A DNA stretch of 12,466 bases from CAYFSC01 sp964345695 (GTDB lineage: Bacteria > Bacteroidota > Rhodothermia > Rhodothermales > Salinibacteraceae). Below are positions 8,066 to 12,466 of the stretch, piece by piece. Both the position numbers and the translations under genes were made by a program. The first letter of the stretch is position 1. Every line of letters begins with the position of its first letter. The stretch spans positions 1-12,466 of the forward strand of contig CAYFSC010000083.1 in the NCBI GenBank assembly GCA_964345695.1, given 5' to 3'. The notes beneath the pieces were generated by a model that saw only the letters and a list, made by a program, of their open reading frames with translations, did no database searches and had not been told where the DNA came from.

Positions 8066-8093
8066 ACTCGAAACTCGAAACTCAAAAATCGAA
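8066..8093 (+). repeat. Second heptad tract, ACTCGAA x4 (degenerate)
   Basis: Four adjacent 7-bp units run up to the mlaF start: ACTCGAA, ACTCGAA, ACTCAAA, AATCGAA. On the opposite strand the unit is TTCGAGT. The tract sits 27 bases from the GTTGTGG tract and shares its 7-bp period but not its sequence. It ends four bases before the GTG chosen as the mlaF start. Confidence 0.75.
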
Positions 8094-8096
8094 ACC

Positions 8097-8861
8097 GTGT
8101 CCCCCGACGCGCCCCCCATTGAAGCCAACGACCTGGTCCTCGCGTACGGATCCTTCGTCGTCATGCGCGATCTAACCTTCCGGATCCGGCGCGGGGAGAT
8201 TTTCGTCATCATGGGCGGGAGCGGATCGGGAAAGAGCACGCTGCTGAAGCACATGATCGGCCTCATGCGCCCCTCGGAGGGTACGCTCCGCTTTGAGGGG
8301 GTCGACCTCTGGGCCGTTGACGAAGACACCCGCGCGGACGTGCTCCGCCAGATGGGGGTGCTCTACCAGCAGGGGGCGCTCTGGAGCTCCATGACGCTCG
8401 GCGAAAACATCGCGCTGCCGCTGCAGGAGTACACCGACCTGGACGACGCCGACATCGAACGCGTCGTGGCGCTGAAGCTGGCGCTCGTCGGGCTGCGCGG
8501 CTTTGCCTCGTTCTACCCGCACGAGATCAGCGGCGGCATGCGGAAGCGCGGCGCCCTCGCCCGGGCCATCGCGCTCGACCCCGATGTGCTGTTTTTTGAC
8601 GAGCCGTCGTCGGGCCTCGACCCTGTGAGCGCCCGCCGGCTCGACGACCTCATTCTCCAGTTGCGCGACAGCCTCGACACGACCATCGTGGTCGTCAGCC
8701 ACGACCTCGCCAGCATCTTCACCATCGCCGACCGCGCGCTCTTTCTCGACATTGAGACGAAGACCATGACCGCCCTCGGCCCGCCCAAGGAATTGCGCGA
8801 CAATCCGCCGAACGACCGCGTGCATCGCTTTCTCACGCGGACCGCCGACACGACGGCGTAG
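8097..8861 (+). CDS. mlaF: MlaF-family lipid ABC transporter ATP-binding protein
   Basis: This 254-residue cytoplasmic ATPase drives the MlaE permease. All nucleotide-binding motifs are intact: Walker A GGSGSGKST (about 40-48), Q-loop YQQGALW (about 90-96), signature SGGMRKR (about 145-151), Walker B VLFFDE (about 164-169) and the switch His in VVVSHD (about 202). YQQGALWSSMTLGENIALPL is characteristic of MlaF/Ttg2A-type ATPases. I take the GTG at 8097 as start. An earlier in-frame GTG at 8055 would add 14 residues (RSELETRNSKIET) that are merely a translation of the heptad repeat tract and so unlikely to be real. There is no Shine-Dalgarno sequence. It lies between mlaE, across the gap, and mlaD, 57 bases downstream. 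Confidence 0.95.
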   Translation: MSPDAPPIEANDLVLAYGSFVVMRDLTFRIRRGEIFVIMGGSGSGKSTLLKHMIGLMRPSEGTLRFEGVDLWAVDEDTRADVLRQMGVLYQQGALWSSMTLGENIALPLQEYTDLDDADIERVVALKLALVGLRGFASFYPHEISGGMRKRGALARAIALDPDVLFFDEPSSGLDPVSARRLDDLILQLRDSLDTTIVVVSHDLASIFTIADRALFLDIETKTMTALGPPKELRDNPPNDRVHRFLTRTADTTA

Positions 8862-8918
8862 GCACCTGTCCCGGCCCCGTGTCTCGACGTCCCGCGACCA
8901 CCAACCCTCCTGATTCCC

Positions 8919-9953
8919 ATGAGCAGACGCGCCAATCCCACCGCCATCGGCCTCTTCGTGCTGGGTGCCATCGTGCTGGGCATCGTGGGAGTTGGCGCGT
9001 TGGGGTCGAGCCAGCTCTTTAGCTCGCGCAAGACCTTCATCAGCTACTTCGACGAATCGGTCAACGGGCTGGACATTGGCGCGCCGGTGAAGTTCAAGGG
9101 CGTGCCCATCGGGCAGGTGACCGACATCCGACTGCGGGTCGATCTGGAGGACGAGACCTTTCAGGTGCCGGTGCTGTACGAGATCAACCTCGATCCGGTG
9201 ACGGACACCACCGGGGCCACACTGGACCTGAGCGACCGCGAGCTCCTGCGCGAGCAGGTCGACGACGGGCTGCGGGCCCAGTTGCAGCTCGAAAGCTTTG
9301 TGACGGGCAAGCTGTACGTCGAGCTGACCTACGTCTCGCAGCCGCAGCCGCCGCAGTACGCGCAGAAGGAGGACCGCTATCCCGAGGTCCCGACCGAGCT
9401 TTCGCCTCTGGCCAAGCTCGGTGAGGAGGCGTCGGGCCTGGTGACGAGCCTGCGCAGCTTCGACGTGAGCACGATCAACGAGAACCTGGTGCAGCTTCTC
9501 GTGAAGGCGAACAGCAAGCTGGACCAGATCGACATGTCGGAGATCAACCGCTCCATTCTGGTCACCATCGAGTCGGTACAGGACCTCGTGGAGTCCGACG
9601 AAGTCCGCGGTGCGCTTCGAGATGTCCCGCAGCTCACCAACCAGCTGGGCGAGACGCTGGCCGACACCCGTACACTGATTCAGCGCCTCAACGAGTCGGT
9701 CGACCCGACCGCCGAGGAACTGAAGACCACGGGCAAGGAGCTCCGTGCCACGCTGCAGTCCATGCGGCGCACCATGAAGAAGATGGACGAAACAATGTCC
9801 ACCGACTCCGGCATCGGCTACCAGATGCAGGAGGCCCTGTCCAATCTCTCCGAGGCGACCGAAGCCCTCCGTGTGCTCGTCGAGTCGCTGGAGCGGAACC
9901 CGGGCATGTTTATCCGCGGAAAAGAAGAGCCGGAACCTACGAATGAGCAGTGA
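8919..9953 (+). CDS. mlaD: MlaD-family MCE-domain lipid-binding protein
   Basis: This 344-residue protein is anchored in the inner membrane by one N-terminal helix (about residues 9-31) and reaches into the periplasm. The MCE domain spans about 38-136 (SYFDESVNGLDIGAPVKFKG, then GVPIGQVTDIRL) and in relatives assembles into a hexameric ring that passes lipid. Residues about 165-325 are Leu-, Glu- and Arg-rich and predicted helical, longer than in E. coli MlaD (183 residues). The end, LERNPGMFIRGK, is typical of long single-MCE proteins of PqiB/Mce type. The ATG at 8919 is the only start giving a normal anchor. Its stop overlaps the next gene by 11 bases, so the two are probably translationally coupled. 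Confidence 0.93.
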   Translation: MSRRANPTAIGLFVLGAIVLGIVGVGALGSSQLFSSRKTFISYFDESVNGLDIGAPVKFKGVPIGQVTDIRLRVDLEDETFQVPVLYEINLDPVTDTTGATLDLSDRELLREQVDDGLRAQLQLESFVTGKLYVELTYVSQPQPPQYAQKEDRYPEVPTELSPLAKLGEEASGLVTSLRSFDVSTINENLVQLLVKANSKLDQIDMSEINRSILVTIESVQDLVESDEVRGALRDVPQLTNQLGETLADTRTLIQRLNESVDPTAEELKTTGKELRATLQSMRRTMKKMDETMSTDSGIGYQMQEALSNLSEATEALRVLVESLERNPGMFIRGKEEPEPTNEQ

Positions 9954-10653
9954 TCCTATGGTCCCCTCTCGGCACGCTACGTGGTTCTACCGCCGCCTCG
10001 TCCTCGGGGTCATCGCGCTGGGCCTGTTCGGCCTTGCCGCCGGATGTGTGCGGATTTTAGAGCCACGGCAGAGCAACCTTCGCTACTACTCCCTGGAGGG
10101 TCGCCTCTCCGCCGATTCGATGGCCTCGGCCGACACGGCCGGCCTCGCGCTGGGGCTGCGGAAGGTACGCCTGGCCGATTACCTTAACACGCCCACCATG
10201 GTAACGCGGCGCGGGCCTCACGAAATCCACTTTGCCGAGTTTCATCGGTGGAGCGAGAGCCTGGACCGCGCGATCAACCGGGCTGTAGCCAGCCGCCTCG
10301 AGGACACCGACACGGTAGAGTCGGCGGAGATCGTGCCCTGGATGGAAGGGGCGACGTTCGACTACATCCTCCAGCTGCGCGTCCTGCGCTTCGAGGGCAA
10401 TGGCCCGCCGCCTCCGGGTCCGGACGCCGACGATGACGCTCCGATTCCCACAGGCCACGCGCACATGGCGGCCCGCTGGGAGCTGGTCGATCCTGCCACC
10501 GACACCGTGCTGGCGCGCGGGTCCACACAGGTGCGCCGCGACGGATGGCCCGTGGACGACTACGCCGACCTTGCGTCGAAGCTTGATGCCTCGCTCACCG
10601 TGCTGGCCGACGACATCGCATTGCGGCTCGAAACCCTGGCGTCCGCGCCCTGA
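9943..10653 (+). CDS. PqiC-like ABC-type transport auxiliary lipoprotein
   Basis: This is a 236-residue lipoprotein of the ABC_trans_aux (PqiC/DUF330-like) family. A hydrophobic signal (about residues 17-34) ends in the lipobox LAAGC, so the mature protein starts at the lipidated Cys near 35. The family start pattern follows (LRYYSLEG), then VRLADYLNTPTMVTRR and FHRWSESLDRAINRAVASRL, which match PqiC's substrate-domain core. In PqiABC the equivalent protein sits in the outer membrane at the far end of an MCE conduit; the same role is inferred here. The ATG at 9943 overlaps the mlaD end by 11 bases and has a weak GGA about 8 bases upstream. An ATG at 9958, four bases past the mlaD stop, is an equally reasonable start and leaves the lipobox intact. 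It is the last gene of the operon. Confidence 0.88.
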   Translation: MSSDPMVPSRHATWFYRRLVLGVIALGLFGLAAGCVRILEPRQSNLRYYSLEGRLSADSMASADTAGLALGLRKVRLADYLNTPTMVTRRGPHEIHFAEFHRWSESLDRAINRAVASRLEDTDTVESAEIVPWMEGATFDYILQLRVLRFEGNGPPPPGPDADDDAPIPTGHAHMAARWELVDPATDTVLARGSTQVRRDGWPVDDYADLASKLDASLTVLADDIALRLETLASAP

Positions 10654-10752
10654 GGACCGTCGACCGGCGGTGCGGTCTACCTGTGAACGGTGAACTCTCG
10701 TCAAAACACGGGCCGTTGCGTCGCAGAGGACGGGCCCGAGCAGGTCCGCAAG

Positions 10753-10781
10753 TTGCACCCGATAGCGTGGCGGTGTACGTT
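10753..10781 (+). promoter_or_regulatory. Candidate promoter for nuoH
   Basis: TTGCAC (10753-10758) and TACGTT (10776-10781) are separated by 17 bases and lie about 70 bases before the nuoH start, in a 196-base gap after the lipoprotein gene. The -10 matches consensus at only three positions. Bacteroidota-type promoters also differ from the E. coli model, so this is weak. Confidence 0.22.
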
Positions 10782-10849
10782 AGCGTGCCACGTGTGTCGG
10801 TGTCTGCCGGCGCCCGCGCTTCCCTCGCTCATCCGGTTCATTCGCGGAC

Positions 10850-11887
10850 ATGGATCTCCCGCTGTATTTGACTGCCATCGTCGCGTTTCTCGTCATCAAC
10901 GGGATGCTGCTCTCGGCCTCGGTGCTCGTGTACGTCGAGCGCCGGGTGTCCGGCTTCATTCAGAACCGACCGGGGCCGAACCGGGTCGGGCCGGCGGGCC
11001 TGCTGCAGCCGTTCGCCGACGTCCTCAAGTTTGTGCTGAAGGAGGACGTACGGCCCGCCGCGGCCAACCCGTTCATTCATTCGCTGGCGCCGGTGCTGAT
11101 GGTCGTCATCGCCATGAGCACGGCGGCGCTCATTCCGTTCGCGGAGGGCGTCGTGATCGCCGACCTCGACGTGGGCGTGCTGATGCTGCTCGCCCTCACG
11201 TCGATCAGCGTGTACGGCATCACGCTCGCCGGATGGAGCTCCAACAGCAAGTACTCGCTGCTCGGCGGCCTGCGCTCCGCGGCCCAGATGGTCAGCTACG
11301 AGCTGTCGATGGGCCTGGCGGTCATCTCGGTCGTGCTCATCGCGGGCTCACTCAACTTCATGGAGATCGTGCAGGATCAGGCCTCGGGCGCTGCACTTCT
11401 CGGCTGGAACGTTATCCGCAACCCCATCGGCTGTCTTATCTTCATCACCACGGCCTTCGCGGAGACGAACCGGGCGCCGTTCGATCTGCCGGAGGCCGAG
11501 CAGGAACTGGTGGGCGGCTACCACACCGAGTACAGCGGCATGAAGTTCGGCATGTTCTTCCTCGCCGAGTACGTGAACTGGTTCGTCGCCTCCTTCTTTA
11601 TCGTCACGCTCTTCTTCGGCGGCTATCTCCTTCCGTTCCAGCCACAGCTGCTGGCCGTCTTCCCGGGGCTGGCGGGATCGGTGGTGCTGGGCATCCTCCA
11701 GTTCCTCGCCCTGATGCTGAAGGTCAGCTTCTTCGTCTTCCTCTTTGTCTGGGTGCGGTGGACGTTCCCGCGCTTCAAGTACAACCAGCTCATGAACATC
11801 GGCTGGTCGTACCTGCTGCCCATCGCCCTGGTGAACGCCCTGCTCGTCGCTGTGGGCGTTGCCGTCTTTCAGTCCATCGGGCTGTAG
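10850..11887 (+). CDS. nuoH: NADH-quinone oxidoreductase subunit H (complex I)
   Basis: This 345-residue inner-membrane subunit lies at the junction of the membrane and peripheral arms of complex I and forms much of the quinone-binding site. Hallmarks are all present: VERRVSGFIQNRPGPNRVGP (about 29-48), LLQPFADVLK (about 51-60), the charged loop with ETNRAPFDLPEAEQELVGGY (about 204-223) and HTEYSGMKFGMFFLAEYVN. About eight hydrophobic segments fit the usual topology and length. The ATG at 10850 gives the standard N-terminus; no Shine-Dalgarno sequence precedes it. No other nuo gene is adjacent: upstream is the mla lipoprotein gene and downstream a convergent unrelated gene. NuoG or NuoI would be the usual neighbours, so the remaining subunits must be encoded elsewhere. 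Confidence 0.97.
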   Translation: MDLPLYLTAIVAFLVINGMLLSASVLVYVERRVSGFIQNRPGPNRVGPAGLLQPFADVLKFVLKEDVRPAAANPFIHSLAPVLMVVIAMSTAALIPFAEGVVIADLDVGVLMLLALTSISVYGITLAGWSSNSKYSLLGGLRSAAQMVSYELSMGLAVISVVLIAGSLNFMEIVQDQASGAALLGWNVIRNPIGCLIFITTAFAETNRAPFDLPEAEQELVGGYHTEYSGMKFGMFFLAEYVNWFVASFFIVTLFFGGYLLPFQPQLLAVFPGLAGSVVLGILQFLALMLKVSFFVFLFVWVRWTFPRFKYNQLMNIGWSYLLPIALVNALLVAVGVAVFQSIGL

Positions 11888-11888
11888 T

Positions 11889-11904
11889 GCCCGCAACGCC
11901 GGGC
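11889..11904. terminator. Short hairpin between convergent nuoH and YdcZ-type gene
   Basis: GCCCG (11889-11893) and CGGGC (11900-11904) form a 5-bp GC stem with a 6-base loop. It exactly fills the 18-base space between the two stop codons. The position suits a bidirectional terminator, but there is no T-run on either strand. Confidence 0.35.
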
Positions 11905-11905
11905 C

Positions 11906-12370
11906 CTACGGTTCGCGGCTTCCGGCTCGAGACGGTTTCTGGCCCCGGTCGGTGAGCGTAAGCAGGGCGCCGGCCATCAGCAGGGCCAGGCCGCCGAGGC
12001 GTGTCCAGGTGAGGGGGATCGGCTCGCCGCCCAGGGCGCCGTAGTGGTCGAGCCCGGCCGAGGTGCCGAGCTGGACGGCCAGCACGACCATCCCGAACAG
12101 AACGGCCCCGATGCGCGCCACCGCGTAGTTGCTCGCGGCCACGACGCCGACGCCGAAGCATCCCCCGATCCAGTAGTACCACGCCAGTCCGCCCCACTGC
12201 AGGGTGCCCGTCGAGAGGCCCAGCAGGAGAAGCAGCGCAGCGAAGGCCGTGCCCACGACATGGTTGATCCACGAGCTCTCCAGGCTGCCCACGTACGTTC
12301 CCAGCGCCGCGTTCACAACGCGGCTGAGCGCCGACAGCACACCGTTGAACGCCGCGAGCAGAAAGAACAT
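11906..12370 (-). CDS. DMT-superfamily YdcZ/DUF606-type membrane protein
   Basis: This 154-residue integral membrane protein has five hydrophobic segments (about residues 4-24, 36-52, 62-80, 86-102 and 124-141). Recognisable family features are NGVLSALSRVVNAALG at the N-terminus, SSWINHVVGT, WYYWIGGCFGVGVVAASNYA and a final helix LGGLALLMAGALLTL. DUF606/YdcZ proteins are short members of the drug/metabolite transporter superfamily that work as dimers or pairs; their substrates are mostly unknown, so none is assigned. The ATG at 12370 starts directly at the first helix. Upstream on this strand is a pyrimidine-rich leader without Shine-Dalgarno. The gene converges on nuoH with an 18-base gap, so the two are not co-transcribed. 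Confidence 0.85.
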   Translation of the reverse strand: MFFLLAAFNGVLSALSRVVNAALGTYVGSLESSWINHVVGTAFAALLLLLGLSTGTLQWGGLAWYYWIGGCFGVGVVAASNYAVARIGAVLFGMVVLAVQLGTSAGLDHYGALGGEPIPLTWTRLGGLALLMAGALLTLTDRGQKPSRAGSREP

Positions 12371-12384
12371 ACGAGGAACGAGGT
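12371..12384 (-). repeat. Two-unit heptad just upstream of the YdcZ-type start
   Basis: The plus strand reads ACGAGGA ACGAGGT immediately next to the start codon, two 7-bp units differing at the last base. Further purine-rich sequence follows to about 12420. With only two copies this may be chance. Confidence 0.3.
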
Positions 12385-12466
12385 GAAAAACAGGGAGCGA
12401 AAAAGGAAGGACGGGGGACCGAGGTTCCTCTTGAAAAGCGGTTGGGTGAATGGATGAGAACCCGCG

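Noticed and set aside
4720..8085. Very long minus-strand open frame (over 1100 codons)
   Set aside because: It lies antisense to the Asp-box and mlaE genes, runs straight through the N gap, and its composition (His/Arg/Val-rich) is the usual shadow of a GC-rich gene.
8055..8096. Upstream GTG at 8055 as the mlaF start
   Set aside because: The extra 14 codons are the heptad repeat tract; the conserved ABC domain begins after the GTG at 8097.
10655..10677. GACCG...CGGTC as a terminator after the lipoprotein gene
   Set aside because: Only a 5-bp stem with a 13-base loop and no T-run.
10690..11955. Plus-strand open frame of about 420 codons over nuoH
   Set aside because: Arg/Gly/Ala-rich shadow of nuoH in another frame with no recognisable motif.

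Overview
The window is GC-rich bacterial chromosome DNA from a draft assembly, with one 100-N gap at 7925-8024. Genes are tightly packed. Starts mostly lack a Shine-Dalgarno sequence, and several predicted proteins are rich in Asp and Glu. A BtuB-like receptor, a large secreted Asp-box (sortilin-type) protein, an Mla-type operon and a stand-alone nuoH together suggest a Gram-negative of the Bacteroidota/Rhodothermota side (Salinibacter/Rhodothermus-like). That assignment is an inference, not a match I could run.

Layout, left to right. (1) 1-790: the 3' part of a CaCA-family Na+/Ca2+ exchanger. It enters from outside the window and carries a frameshift near 469. Because frame 1 then stays open, a naive gene call fuses its first half to the next gene. 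(2) 952-2892: a TonB-dependent outer-membrane receptor. (3) 2893-3561: about 670 bases with no convincing intact gene. The minus strand here holds a possible decayed membrane-protein relic. (4) 3562-6651: a secreted protein of about 1030 residues with eleven Asp-box (BNR) motifs, followed by a good hairpin terminator. (5) 6793-10653: a lipid-transport operon on the plus strand, namely MlaE permease with fused STAS domain, MlaF ATPase, MlaD-type MCE protein, and a PqiC-like auxiliary lipoprotein. The assembly gap lies between the permease and ATPase genes and is flanked on both sides by heptanucleotide (7-bp) repeats. (6) 10850-11887: nuoH, the quinone-site membrane subunit of complex I, with no other nuo gene beside it. 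(7) 11906-12370, minus strand: a small YdcZ/DUF606-type membrane protein, convergent with nuoH.

The four mla genes form the one clear functional unit. The ATPase and permease make the inner-membrane ABC core, the MCE protein carries lipid across the periplasm, and the lipoprotein is probably the outer-membrane-side partner. The TonB receptor, Asp-box protein and Mla system all concern the cell envelope but show no sign of being one system. I found no CRISPR array, tRNA, rRNA, insertion sequence or phage gene. The observations most worth a second look are the heptad repeats at the gap, the frameshift and the false fusion it creates, a leader motif shared by two genes, and the isolated nuoH.
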